The position numbers and the translations under genes were made by a program. A DNA stretch of 64,000 nt from Platycnemis pennipes (taxonomy: Eukaryota > Arthropoda > Insecta > Odonata > Platycnemididae). Every line of letters begins with the position of its first letter. Positions within the stretch are counted from its first letter, which is position 1. The notes below the pieces were generated by a model. That model ran no database searches. It worked only from the letters and a program-made list of their open reading frames with translations, and had not been told where the DNA came from. This document shows, one piece after another, positions 1 to 11,400 of this stretch. The stretch is taken from NCBI GenBank assembly GCA_933228895.1, contig OW121848.1, positions 139,394,615 through 139,458,614 of the forward strand. Reading direction: 5' to 3'.

Positions 1-30
1 TGTTAATTCCGTATATGATATGTACATACA

Positions 31-64
31 TACGTGTGTAGCCGCGTGTAGCCGCGTGTAGCCT
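31..64. repeat. Short tandem decamer repeat
   Basis: The 10-base unit GTGTAGCCGC is present about two and a half times in a row. This is a minor tandem repeat with no further role visible. Confidence 0.6.
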
Positions 65-2400
65 GCAAGCTGCATCGCACACATGCGTGTCGGGTGACAT
101 TTAGAAAACGTGAGTGGCAATAAAAGTTATGTTTTTTGTCGTTAATAATAATTTAATTTAAATTAAAATAATTTATTTCACTCAAGGGATTAAGTGAAAG
201 TCGTACGCTTGGAGAAATAATTACCTTAGCAGGTTCGTGTCATCTCGTTCGCGGTTAGGGTTTCATTGCCGGTCCACAGGCTGGTTCTTCATTAGCCAAT
301 CCATCTAGCCAATGTGGTATATGTGAATGAGCAAATTCCCCCTTAGGTACAGAATAAAATAAGGAAAAACATCACTTTGTTCAGACTTGAGTCTTAACCA
401 AGCAGCAGTAGGATTTTGCCGAGGATTTTATCACCTCATTCAAGAAATTAATTATTTTTGAGCTCACTGAGAAATGCAAATAGGAGGGAAAATAGGAAAA
501 CCCGAAGCATCTGAGCATTGGTGCGCTTGTAAACGTATCAACGATATACCTTCGTCACTATTACCAAAACCTTCATTCACCTGATGTTCACCCTGGTAAT
601 GCATGAATTTTATTTTTTAAATTTATTTTAGGAAAAATACTCATTTCGTGAGAATAGCGAGTCATATGAGGGATTTCTGAGCTGGCATCCACAGATTTGT
701 AATAGCGATAATTAGCGCCACATATTATGGAATTAGTATTAGGATGGAATTGATGACGTTGGCAAAGGAAGTCCCGACATGATTTACATCAACAGAAGGA
801 ACCCTATCATTCGCGGAAGGGAGTGAACAATAGCCTAAGGTAATAAGGAACCCAAAAATTATTCTACTTCGTATTAAAAACATATGGTTGCCAGGCAGTG
901 CTATTAAATAGTTAGAAACTATGAAGGAGTATAGATGATATGTCTCACAGAGGTTTTCATTCACCACATTCATTACAGTGGCATGCAAGGGTGCATCAAC
1001 CGTCTGTTTGTCAAATTAAGAGCTCTCTTTTCTTATGTACATCCATATATATTATATCTAGGATACATATCGGACATTTTATGTACATCTGTACATTATG
1101 CGCATCTCTATACCATCTAGGATACTTACCGGACAAGGTTGCCAATTGTAACTACCTATCCGACCATTATGATACGTGTAATGATCTCTGGTGGTTAGGC
1201 GAAAGAAGTAATTTGTGTATATTTTTACTGCACTCTAACTCTCTAATCTTATTGTCGTAATAAACCATACCGTAATACATAATTGGGATTAGTCAAAATA
1301 TTTCCGTGTCATCTGAAAACAAAACAGCTTCCAATTTACTTAAAATATTTACTTTAAATCGTAACCTTCTGTCTAATAGTGGTTCCTATCCAATATATTT
1401 TAAAAGGCTCGTGAGACTAATTTGTTTATCAAAATGATCTTTCACAAATCTCTTCGATCTTCTATGATTCTAGCTGCTCTATTTTCCGATTCACTCGGAT
1501 CCATAATATGAGTAACAATTATTTGTCGCCAGCTAAAAACAACCTCAGGCTTAAGAAATTGTCCCTCCTTAGTCAGCCACAGTAGCTGGGTAGCAAAAAG
1601 AGGTTTAGGCCAAGGATAGATATGGCAAATATATGAAATATGAGGACGATGAATGACGCTCAGTTGGTTTTTGAGAAATCACGATTGAAAACATAGCTAT
1701 GGTTTCCAATACACAAAAAGTAAAAACCTTGGTTTTTTGGAAACTACGCGTGCTCTGCCATCTGTCGTAACGGCCATGGTCAATATTTTCCTAGCTATAA
1801 GTGATAAAAATGCGTTTTCGCTTGGCTGGTGTTGTTAACGACAGCCATCGCTTTCTCCTCGAGTCAGAGGAAATTTATTACTTCCACCAGGAAAAATGAC
1901 GCCAAGCTTATTAGCCTGTAGCAGGCTGTTATCTGCGGGAGACTTTGGCATTGAGATGGAACCTCTTCGAGGTGAAGTTTGTAATCACTATGACGACTAC
2001 CTACCGTGGCTGGCTTACCGTTGAAAATATGTATAAGCGCTGTTGATGGAAGACCGAGCCGAGCGAACAGGAGTTAAATTTTTCCGTCATTGACTCAGAT
2101 TTCTGGCGTCCTAAAGGCGACTCATACTATCTCCATTCGAAGGAGATTGTCTTGAAAGCAGGAGTCCAGTCAGGATTGATAGTCCCGGTCCGAATAAGGT
2201 ATGTTTGCTTGTATGGAACAGCTTGTGTATAGAAGTCTTTGATGGTCGCACTGGATGAATTCTGCGAATGGAAAACCCTCCCCAGTTTGGGACATCGATG
2301 AATCAAACGAAAAAGTATTAGGATATGGTATCCGGTGTTTTTAACTGTGGAGGTCATGTAAGACACCCTCTAACCTATAATAAATGAAGAGCGATGATTT

Positions 2401-2462
2401 CTATGCCTGAGGCCCTTGGTTTGTCAAACCAGCATGTTACCGACCTTGCTATCGCGGCAAGC
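2401..2462 (-). repeat. tRNA-like SINE fragment
   Basis: Read on the minus strand, this stretch aligns over about 53 bases with a tRNA-like segment at 30850-30915. Shared blocks include GCCG.GATAG, AGGTC..TAACATG and AAACCAA. The order resembles a tRNA D-arm, anticodon arm and start of the T-arm. It is probably a decayed tRNA-derived SINE head. A tRNA covariance model has not been applied. Confidence 0.4.
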
Positions 2463-3278
2463 AAAATAAATCGAAGCCTCGGTGATTTTTACAGATTGGA
2501 TATGCATTCATACTTATATCTAAACAAACTAAAAATATCTGTTCTCTCTCTCTCTTAAAAAGGAAGGAGGCGGGATCAAAGAATCAATGGAATTGGAGAG
2601 GTAAGAAAAGAAAAATCAGTAGGAAACGAGGTTGAAAAGTAGATGTCAAAAGAGCGTAAGTGAAGTTAGGTTATACACTGCCAAAGAGGCGCAATTCTCT
2701 AAATTTGGATATAAAAAATATGATGTGAAGAGAAGTCGTTACCTGATGATCTGCCCTATAAAAATTTAAGGTCAAAGCGTAGATATTTAATATTTTCGAG
2801 GTTTCTAACGATAACTCGTACTCTAACTTAACGACGGAATCTACCTCGACCACCTAGACCAACGACAGCAACTTTAAAGATCGACATATAGGTGGAGAGG
2901 TAACATGATTCGCGTTCGTGGTAGTCCCGAGGTGAGAATATTGATCTGAAATCAGCCGGTTAAAAGTTGTCTCGCATATTCTTAGAGGCGTAAAGCATTT
3001 TTAAGTTCGTGGACATAATATTGTCGGGGATTCGTAAATTTCTTTCAAGTCCCGCGTGAAATCCGTGTGTGTTCGTTTAAAATTCAGCCCCGGAATATTT
3101 ATGAATTTTTATTTGTGCAGCAATGTGGAGAATATGAATTTACATTCTCATTTATTAAGTGCAATGTATTTTTTAAAGTAAGCACGTTAGAGCAAAGAGG
3201 GACAGCAAGGTAATAACTCTATCCGTACGCATTTTGGAAATTATGATTGGCACACTGCTCAAAGGGGGTAGGATGTAA

Positions 3279-3385
3279 TCATCATCATCGGTCAACAATC
3301 AGTTCCTAAGACTGGTTTTACGCAGCACTCACACGATTCTTCTATCGGCAAACCTCTTCATACTAACGTAATTCTTCTCTTTAGA
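3279..3385 (-). mobile_element. LINE-A 3' end fragment (RTE-like)
   Basis: The segment begins with a CATCATCATC run, then a stretch shared with the 3' ends at 8827, 12576 and 45685, including the block GATTCTTCTAT. It is the extreme 3' end of the RTE-like non-LTR retrotransposon LINE-A, inserted on the minus strand and severely 5'-truncated. No coding capacity remains. Confidence 0.75.
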
Positions 3386-4293
3386 AAAGACGTTCAGATT
3401 AATTATATCACAAATTCGTACTGCACCCAAGGAAACATTTCGTACCGTAATTATGTCCTAAGTAATTTCGTACCTTACCACCCTTATATGACCTTCCTAC
3501 CCGTCGGTGGTGAGCAAAAGGGCAAACTGCGTCGTCCCGAGCGGAATAATTGGAGCATTATCTGAGATTTTAAGAGGAAGGGAGTGGCCAAGGATTGAGC
3601 GCGTCGGGGGCGGACTTGACAAAATAAGACGGCAGTGGGGCGGCAGAGTCCTTGACTGTCACCTCAACACGTGGGGGCGTGGGATCAGCGAGGAACAAAG
3701 GGATACTGGGCACCCATGGGCGTTGCCGTGAGCGAAACAATCTCCTGTCAATGCGAAATTCCGTTCGGGCACACGGAAGTTGAGCCCGTTCAAAAGCGAC
3801 CTCGTTTCTCACTTCAAAAAGAAAATAAAGAGTTCGTTTGTGGGACGGTTCCCTGGAAGGAGCTAGGATCCAAGCACTACACGGAGGCATGGCTCGCATA
3901 AATGAGCAATAAGACAGGCCTTCCCCAAAACGCGTCGCAATAAATGACCTGTTAGGGTCGCTCCTTTGCTGGCAACACATCTGGGAGTGAATCCTGTAAT
4001 TTGTGAGCATGTAGGGGAAAAAAAGTCGCTATGAAAATGAAAGTCGTGTAAATGTCAAACAAGTTCAACTTGAAAATCGGGCATCAGACTTTATTGATAG
4101 TAGAGAGAAATAGCGCCAAGCAAAGTGGAGAAGCCAAATTTGTTCGCGACTTTTAAGTATGAAAATGAAATTGACCGCTGATTGAAGAGGATCTTTTTGC
4201 CCTTTGTCAAAGTATATACCGAGGACGAGCTTAAGGGAGTTCTTGGAGAGGCGCGAAGACTCAACAGATTAGAAATATACATAGGATATAGAG
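3386..4293. other. Unassigned, partly GC-rich
   Basis: A GC-richer stretch at 3500-3900 carries a 146-codon minus-strand open frame (3570-4010). Its composition is Arg/Pro/Ser-rich and no motif is recognised. It may be open only because the DNA is GC-rich. The 5' flank of the piggyBac relic lies here, but I could not find a convincing TTAA-flanked CCC terminal repeat. Confidence 0.35.
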
Positions 4294-6434
4294 ATGGAAG
4301 ATTCAGATTTTTCGGAATTCACCGAGTGCGAGGATAGTGGGGAGGAGGAGGAAGCTCCACAATCAGGTACACTGCTGCCACCTCCTGCGCTCGATCCCGT
4401 TACGCAAATCCCTGGACTATCCCCATTGTCCCATTCAGGGAGTGTGTATATAATACATATATTAATATTAGTATCCCTGATCCCATTCTTCACTAAAACC
4501 CTCTAATACTGCCGCCAGTCCTTTCCTGACTGAACGTCCTTTGCGAGAGTCTCAAAGGTCAGTACCCCCTTTAAAATATCCCTTTCCTAGGAAACACCGA
4601 CATCACCACCCAGCCGTATTCCAGGGAACCAATTGACTTTTTTCCGTCTCCTCTTTACAGATTCCCTCGTTCACACAGTAGTTGATGAGACGAATAAGTT
4701 CGCTGATCATCTTTTGCAGACAATTGAATCTCCAAAAGCAAGGATTAGCAGTTGGAAACGATAGAGTGATTCCGAGTTTTTAACTTTCATAGGTCTTCTA
4801 TTTCACATGGGCAGTATTACCATAAACTGTGGTAACCTTTTAAAATTCTTTATCAGACGACTGGAGCACTGATATCCTGTTTGACCTACCTTGCTTTCGC
4901 AGATGCATGAGTCGTGATCGAATATTTTCATATTTCAAGCCCTTCAATTTTCAACCAACCCCAGTCCTAATGATCCAAAATCTAATTATGTCTCATACAA
5001 AATCCGTCCCCTTTTAGATTCATTTCACTCCACTGTTGATTCCATAATTATTCTCTCCAAAAAGCTTTGCGTTGGCGATTCTATGCTTCTTTGGAGGGGT
5101 CGGTTGGGATTTCGTAGATATTTATATAAAATCCAAGAAGCATAAATACGGGATCTGTATATTCTGACTGAGCCTTCCGGGTTTTTTTATGCGATTTCTC
5201 GTGTATACGGTGGATGGCGACACTAAATTTGGAAGGCGTGGACATGTTGATCGCGTTGTCCATAAATTTATGGATGGTCGTTCAGACAAGGGCCATTCAT
5301 TGTTTTTGGATAATGGGGTCGTTTACCGTATTTTTATCACCAAATCTGAAAGAGTTTGTAAAATTAATCGTAATTTAAAGTAATTGAAACTAATTAAAAT
5401 TTGTAAAAAGGCGTCTTTTTCCGTTTTTTGATCCGTCAATTACTACTCAGGTTATGAGCGGTTAAAAACAACAGTTAGGAAAAGTGAGCGTGCATGCGAC
5501 CTAGTACGTCATCCACTTCGTCCAATCACAACTGAGCCCGCGAAGCTACTTCGCCCTATCGCAATGGGGAACACACTCTGCCAATGGGAGCGGTTGCGAC
5601 AGGATCTGTGCGAGTAGACCTTCCGACACCCCCCTCCATTCCCTTTCCTTTCCATTGAAGCAGTCCAGGACGGGAGGTGGATGACCTAGTAAGTCTCAAA
5701 GCAGCTTCTTCGGTGGGCGTCACCTTTTGCTTATTTAATTTTTGATTTCTGAGTGCATGGCTCTGGTTAGAAAATCGATTTTTTTCACGAAAATTAATTT
5801 TTCGTTTCCATCTAACGATTTCGTGTACAAAATTGCTATTTCGGTTCCGAGTAAACGTCCCCATTATTACTCCAGCGTCAATTTGATCCACGAACTGCTT
5901 GAGAGGGAAACGTATTTCACGGGAACTCTAAGAACAATTAGCAGAGGCAAATAGGTGGCAAAGGCTAAATTGCGACGAGGTGAAATTATGAATGGCTTTA
6001 CAAATGATGGTATCTGCGTCCTGAAGTCAAAGTACAAGAGAGACATTCAAATTCGGGAGTCGCATGGTTGACGGTCGAACACGAAGAGGGGACCGGGTCG
6101 TTTTTAAGCCAGAGGCTGTTGTGAAGTACAAATCGATGGGTGGAATCGACCACTTTGATCAAATGATGGCATATTATCCTATTGAAAGGAAAACCCTTAC
6201 ATGGTACAAAAAGTTGGGCATCTGTATATTTCGCCTCATCCTTTACAACAGCTTTTCCTCTACCAGAAACTTTCCATAAGCATTTCTTTAAATAAATTCC
6301 TGCTCTCCATTATTAAATCCCTCATTCTGCCCTCATATCTTCCTGATCCCAAACCCCTAGTGTCCTCCAGACCTTTATGCCATTTCCCAGAAATCATCCT
6401 ACTCACACACCATAATATTAAAACAAGCACTTAA
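4294..6434 (+). pseudogene. piggyBac-type transposase, broken
   Basis: A piggyBac transposase cuts and pastes DNA at TTAA using three catalytic aspartates. The relic starts with an acidic Asp/Glu/Ser-rich N-terminus at 4294. It continues, through frameshifts and stops, with blocks that follow the family order: DETNKFADHLL (about 4687), a FIGLLFHMG-like block (about 4788), MSRDRIFSYF (about 4908), GDSMLLWRGRLGF (about 5070), GHSLFLDN (about 5290), ELLERETYFTGTLR (about 5895), KYKSMGGIDHFDQM (about 6127), ERKTLTWYKKL and a SLNKFLLSIIKSL block up to 6434. The aspartates in GDSM, LFLDN and GGIDHFDQ match the expected catalytic triad positions. The gene is split by MITE-A at 5315-5862. The Cys-rich C-terminal domain of typical family members is absent: unrelated sequence and a LINE tail follow. 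Clearly inactive. Family assignment is strong; the terminal repeats were not located. Confidence 0.88.
5315..5862 (-). mobile_element. MITE-A copy 1, inserted in the piggyBac gene
   Basis: A 548-bp non-coding element with short terminal inverted repeats (GGGGTCGTTTAC at the left, complement of GGGGACGTTTAC at the right). It is homologous in inverse orientation to 41283-41803 and 63857-64000. It is flanked by AT at 5313-5314 and 5863-5864. Removing the element and one AT puts a DNYYS motif in frame with the flanking transposase, which is the expected piggyBac motif, so a 2-bp AT target duplication is supported. There is no transposase inside, so it is non-autonomous. Confidence 0.85.
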
Positions 6435-6585
6435 TAAAGTCACTGCCTAAAATTAGTTTACAAATAAATAGACTCCGGGCAAGCATTCTACACCAAAATA
6501 GCTGATGAGTTGAGCTTAACCTTGAAATTATAATTGATAATTTTCATACTGAGTAATAAGGCACATATACCTACTGGAAATTGTA

Positions 6586-6881
6586 GATTCACTCGGATGT
6601 GGGTGGTGCATAGAAGAGGATGAAACCACATCCCACAACATATTATGTGAGTGTCCTGCTGTGATAAGGACTCAATATTTATTCTTGGATACAACATTCA
6701 TGGAGCCCAGGGCAGTTAGGGAAACCCCCTGTTGGCTATCAGTATGGCTATTGGCCTCTATGGGTGATTCACCAGAAGAGTGGTTTGCGCAATGGACCAA
6801 AAGCTCTAAGAGCCTATAAGGGCCACCTTGAGAGGATCCTCTTTAGAGGAGTTCAAACTCCATAACAATCAATCAATCAAT
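6586..6881 (+). mobile_element. LINE C-terminal/3' end with AATC repeats
   Basis: The plus-strand frame reads CGWCIEEDETTSHNILCECP, which fits the Cys/His motif after the reverse transcriptase/RNase H region of Jockey/R1-type LINEs. The frame ends about 200 bases later, and the element finishes in a short AATC tandem repeat at 6866-6881, typical of such LINE 3' ends. Only the last 300 bases are present. Confidence 0.7.
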
Positions 6882-8795
6882 GGGTGTTATGGTTACTATG
6901 GGTGTTTGGCGAATGATTTCCTCTATTTTTACAGTAAAGATCGAGTCTTACCCAAGTGGTTTTAGTTTCCAACATCAACACCATACTTTATATACAGGAC
7001 TACTTGAAATTAAGACTTTATTGAGATTATTGAAATTAACTGAGGTCAAAACTTTAGCTGCAGAAATATTTTAATCTTTGGAAATCAAAAGACCTAGGGA
7101 CAGTTTTGTTAGACTTTATATTTGAATGAGTATGCTTATATATACAGTGAAAAGAACCATTTATGTACTTGGTATTAGTTAGATACTGACTTTAAAACTG
7201 TTTTACAATATCTCAAAATCCAGTATGTTTTCTTGCCAATTCGTGAATACGTGAGATTGCTAAAGTCATAATTCACATGTGAGGGCTACAAAATGCTCAT
7301 GGTGGCTCAGAAAGCATGTGGGATAGGTCAAACATTGCTGAATTACAGGCCACCTCCAGTTACTGAATCAAAATTCAATTTTGAAGGTACATATTTGCAA
7401 TAAGCCCTAATTTTCATAATTTCCATAATCATGATCATTCTCTTCTCATATTTGAAATTTTAATAATTGTACAAGGGGGATCTGCACATCTCCACGCAAA
7501 GAAAGTAATGCAGTTGCATAATATTTGATCTCCCATGAGCTGTAATGGGAGCCCTGCATCAAATATGGGGAGGAACCTGTTCTGTTAACCAAAACTTTGA
7601 CAACCTAAACTATTTGGGGCCCTATACTGCACTGCAGTAGCCTGAAAATTTTGATATCTTTGTAACATGAAAAAAATATTGGCCCTATCATTATGTATGT
7701 CATTGACATAGCTTAGTCATTTATCATTTACAATGGTAGGTCACGAGCTAGTCCCAGGGCAAACAGGTAAGTTAGTACCTACTCCATCTCTTCCATTCCT
7801 CCAAGGCCTAAGATGCTGATTTCTCCCTTTTGCCACATTAAATTCCTTCTGTCATATCCTTCTGCAACTCATTGACTCTGAAAATGCCCCTAATGTTCCC
7901 TTGCCTTTCACTTCCAATATACTAATAAAATTCCTCTTTTTTTGCTGTTATAGATATATAATTTCACTTTTTCTCTCCCCCGGGAAATAAACTGGGTTCA
8001 GGCCTGAACCCAGTTTATTTCTCCCTTACATGCCCTCACCTCAAAAGTCTTCAATCTCTTTCATAATTTCTCAAGCCAATCCTCACCCCTCAAGGAAAGT
8101 TTGTTGCGTTGGTTGGTACATACATACATTTACTTCGCTATTTTTAGTTTTCCAAGTGATTATCTATAGTGACTGCCATAAGGTCGTCATTTTATAGATA
8201 TTCCACAATCAGGATGATGCAAACAACTTCCACCTAGACTGTCAGTAACAACAGGCATCTTCCGAAGCCTGTTACTTTCAACCATGCAAGCAGCAGGGAG
8301 ATCAAGATAGGAAGGAAATATGTTATGCAAGCAGGAATTGGAATGAGGTATGGGCAGGACATGTATTTAATCCTTTAAAAATAGTTTCATGAAATGGCAT
8401 TCACATTCTATGTTCCTCAATAGTTTGAATTTTCCACCTCAATCCCAGAAGCCATTATGGGCTGTTGCAAATGGATCGTTGATATTTTTATTTTGGTTGG
8501 TCATCTGCCCTGTTCTGAGCGAATGAAAATTCTGATGATACCACCCTTTCACCGCATTTTAAGTGCTCTTCAGTAACAGGTCTACAAGGTGTCTTTGAAT
8601 GTACCTAATTGTTGAAATGGATGTTATAGTAAAATTTTGTTATATCATGCATTAACTGTATTACCATGCTGGCATCTTACAAAATACAGCAGTGATGTCA
8701 TGCAAGTGAATTTTATAAAAGCACTAGGACTATCCTTATACATATTTGAAATTACCTAAATATAAGCTTATCCATGGTGAGTTCCCAAGTAGCAG
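6882..8795. other. Intergenic, no gene recognised
   Basis: AT-rich DNA with only short, unremarkable open frames. The one notable structure is the perfect palindrome at 7984-8021. No exon or transposase motif was seen. Confidence 0.55.
7984..8021. repeat. Perfect 38-bp palindrome
   Basis: Two 19-base arms meet directly at the centre (TTCAGGCCTGAA) with no loop and no mismatch. The next flanking pair mismatches. Such a structure can extrude as a cruciform, but no function can be read from it. Confidence 0.95.
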
Positions 8796-8826
8796 AGAAT
8801 ATCCATACAATATCCATATCATCAAC

Positions 8827-9165
8827 ATCATAGGTCAACAACCCTAGGATTGGTTTAATGCAGCCCTCCACTGGATTCTTCTATTGGCCAACCTCTTCAT
8901 ATTGACATAACTCCTCTCTTTTACATCCTTCACAACCTGTTCCATGCATCTCATATGAGGCCTGCCTTTTCCATCCTTTCTGTTTACTTTTCCCTCGATG
9001 ATTGTCTCCATCAGGCCATTGTACCTTAAGATGTGACCGCTTAAGCTGTCCCATCTTCTTTTTAGAATTTTCAGTAGTCCTCTTTTCTCCCACTCTTCTT
9101 AATACTTCTTCGTTTGCCACTCCCCCGATCCAGTTTATCTCCATCATTCTTCAGTAGCACCACAT
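8827..9165 (-). mobile_element. LINE-A 3' fragment, minus strand
   Basis: On the minus strand this codes the C-terminal end of LINE-A: the MEINWIGGVANEEVLRRVGE block (compare KWINQVTYEEVLRRVGE at 12.9 kb), then a GHILRHDG-like region with frameshifts. It ends in the shared 3' UTR and a short GAT-rich tail. Truncated at 9165. Confidence 0.85.
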
Positions 9166-9332
9166 TTCAAATACCCATATAACATTATGAAATGCCTATC
9201 CTAATATCCAGGATTATCCAGAATATCCAAATCATGTTGTATGGATATCTAACGGGTATCCAAAGTTCCTGCTTTTAGATATCCATAAAATATCCAAGTC
9301 TAACATCCATGTATAATATATCCAGACACGAT

Positions 9333-9536
9333 GGCCTAATAAAGACAATCGTCGAGGGAAAAGTGAATGGAAAGAATGGAAAAGGCAGGCCTCGTATCAG
9401 ATGTATAGAACAGGTTGTAAAGGATGTAAAATAGAGGAGTTACATTGATATGAAGAGGTTGGCCGATAGAAGAATCGAATGGAAAGCTGCGTCAAACCAA
9501 TCCTAGGATTGTTCATCCATGATGATTATGAACATC
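9333..9536 (+). mobile_element. LINE-A 3' fragment, plus strand
   Basis: This is homologous to 8827-9030 but in the opposite orientation. It begins at the ACGATGGCCTAATAAAG block of the LINE-A C-terminal coding end, passes through the shared GAAGAGGTTGGCCGATAG motif and ends in a CATGATGATTATG tail. With the preceding fragment it forms a head-to-head pair. Confidence 0.85.
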
Positions 9537-9590
9537 CACACGACATTGAGCCACTGGATATCTTCTGGATATCCATACAATTACCATGGG

Positions 9591-10778
9591 TCCCCGAACC
9601 AAATTGCCACCTGCAACTGCTATTCATATTTTAGTCCAGCAATAGGTGTTATTCTTAAATTAACTTTTTAATCATGAAACTACATGAATGGGCATTTTAT
9701 TTTTAAGCATTTTCAAAACACCAAAAGGGTATAAGGCAGTTGATTTCCATCATGTCAATAGTTTAATGAGCCCACATTCAAATTTCAAGGGTATAAGTTC
9801 TTAATCTGATCAGAATACTAAATTTAGAATAAATTTTGAAATGTGCAAGTTCAGAACTTGGGTGAAACACCCTATTTCTGCATTCAAGTATATCTTTTAC
9901 CTTACTAATGCTAGCTATTACACACAAAGGTCAATTCCATGAAATAGAGACACTCGGAAACAGATTCATTGTAGTAGTAAACTGTGAATTTTAAGCAAAT
10001 ATGTACTATTCTCCTGCTCATTGTAGCTTTTTAAAATATTATTCAAGTAATTTTAAAATTGAAACTTTCACTCATTGTAATAAAACCTGTATCCAGGGAT
10101 TATACAACATCCTGGTTATTGCATGAAAGCACCTTGCACCTTCAAAGTATCCCAAGGTTATAAGACCTCTGAGAACAATAAGATAGCTATAACAATTGTA
10201 GTGAAATTATTTCAAACAGTAGAGGAAACAGGAGCAGAAAGATATAATAAAAAAGATATTTTTCAAACTATTTTATTAATTAGTATTTCCATTTACATGC
10301 ACTACTTGTGCATTCCGTATGTGAAGGCGAAAGTGTGGAGGCAAAATTGCCAGCTTCAAGAGCACTTAGTCTCTTGCTTATATCTATAAAGTGTGCTTCT
10401 AAAATGACAGTGTCCTGAGCACTTCTTCAAAGCCTAGAAGGTAAAAAGTGGAATTTTGGTAGAAGGATGTAATGGAAATTAATTCTAAAGAATATAATTT
10501 GAATTAATATACTATGAACTAGCAAAAACTGTTTGACTTTTTAGCAATTTAATGAGCTTTTGCATTTAAATTTTACTATCTATGTTAGGCCACATATGAT
10601 ATGCAAATCAAGAAAATTGAAAGACTTTGAAGCGTCCCTTTCCTGAGGGGCATTGAATATGCATGAAGAGGATGCACTGGCTTCACTCATTGGCTTTGCA
10701 TTTACATGGTCCCTTACACTTAAAAAAAAGTTTGGAGGCATGGGTAGTTGCAATGAGTGCCTACTTGGCCTAAATACT
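9591..10778. other. Intergenic, no gene recognised
   Basis: AT-rich, with no recognisable coding or structural element. An 88-codon open frame at 10123-10389 has no motif and no supporting context. Confidence 0.55.
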
Positions 10779-10822
10779 TTGTCTGAGATATTTAAAAGAC
10801 TTGTTTTAAATATCTCAGACAA
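10779..10822. repeat. 19-bp perfect hairpin, 6-base loop
   Basis: The left arm is 10779-10797 and the right arm 10804-10822, with loop GACTTG. The arms are fully complementary (TTGTCTGAGATATTTAAAA and its complement). The right arm directly abuts the LINE-A segment that starts at about 10823, so it may mark an insertion or rearrangement junction. Confidence 0.95.
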
Positions 10823-11400
10823 GGCCTTCCTTTGCCATTCTTCCCCTTCACTTGTCCTTTGACTATTATTTTTATCAGGCCATCATTTCTCATGATAAGG
10901 CCGATTACGATTTTCAGACTTTTTTAACAGTTTACTCCTCACAGCCATAAAGAAACCTACTACAGATGCACGTTCTGATAAATTGTTTCCTTACTTCCAT
11001 ACTAGTGTTTTCAGATGTAAGTAAATTCTTCTTTTGGTAGAATGCCCACTTTTGTACTTCACATGGGCTATCTTACTGACAATTTCCTTCCTGCTTCATC
11101 CATCGTTGATTACTCAGCTAACAGTAACAAAATTTTCACCTCCTCAAGTTTTTTTTCCTATTTTAACAATGTAAACATTAAAAAGAGTTAAAGATGTAAA
11201 CATTAAAAAAATTACAGGAGACAACACAGCCTTATCTCACTCCTACCTAATTCTTGCTTTTTCACAGCTGGGTCCAGTTTTAATCACAGCTACTTGATTT
11301 TTATATGGACTGTGGATAGTATACTGCAGTTATTGTAGGGCACTTCAATTCCAAGCATGTAATTCCAATCCACATAAAAAGCCTTCTCTAAATCCTGTAA
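10823..11400 (-). mobile_element. LINE-A internal fragment, minus strand
   Basis: Collinear with 12713-13640 of the better-preserved copy, with deletions. It covers the C-terminal coding region (CCATAAAGAAAC...GTTCTGATAAATTG block) and part of the reverse transcriptase around CAGCTGGGTCCAG. The 3' UTR is missing and replaced by the hairpin at 10779. All frames are broken. Confidence 0.8.

Larger units (their letters stand above)
1..3278. other. Intergenic, no gene recognised
   Basis: AT-rich sequence with no open frame resembling a known protein. Short open frames of 60-106 codons occur on both strands but show no domain and no exon borders. It holds a small decamer repeat near its start, a CT microsatellite near 2540, and one tRNA-like fragment at 2401-2462, all listed or noted separately. 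Confidence 0.6.
8796..9590. repeat. ATATCC-rich degenerate repeat with embedded LINE tails
   Basis: The blocks at 8796-8826, 9166-9332 and 9537-9590 are crowded with ATATCCA/TATCCA words. A 12-base word (TATCCATACAAT) occurs at both outer edges. Two LINE-A tails sit between the blocks. This could be an old AT-rich minisatellite that was a repeated insertion target. Confidence 0.5.

Noticed and set aside
3570..4010. 146-codon minus-strand open frame
   Set aside because: It lies in GC-rich DNA, has no domain, no splice context and skewed Arg/Pro/Ser composition; not called as a gene.
5313..5864. Tc1/mariner-type TA duplication for MITE-A
   Set aside because: Copy 2 lacks TA on the right, and removing TA breaks the flanking transposase frame, whereas AT keeps it.
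8881..9530. Twin-priming inversion of a single LINE
   Set aside because: Both halves carry a 3' end, so two insertions fit better than one inverted copy.
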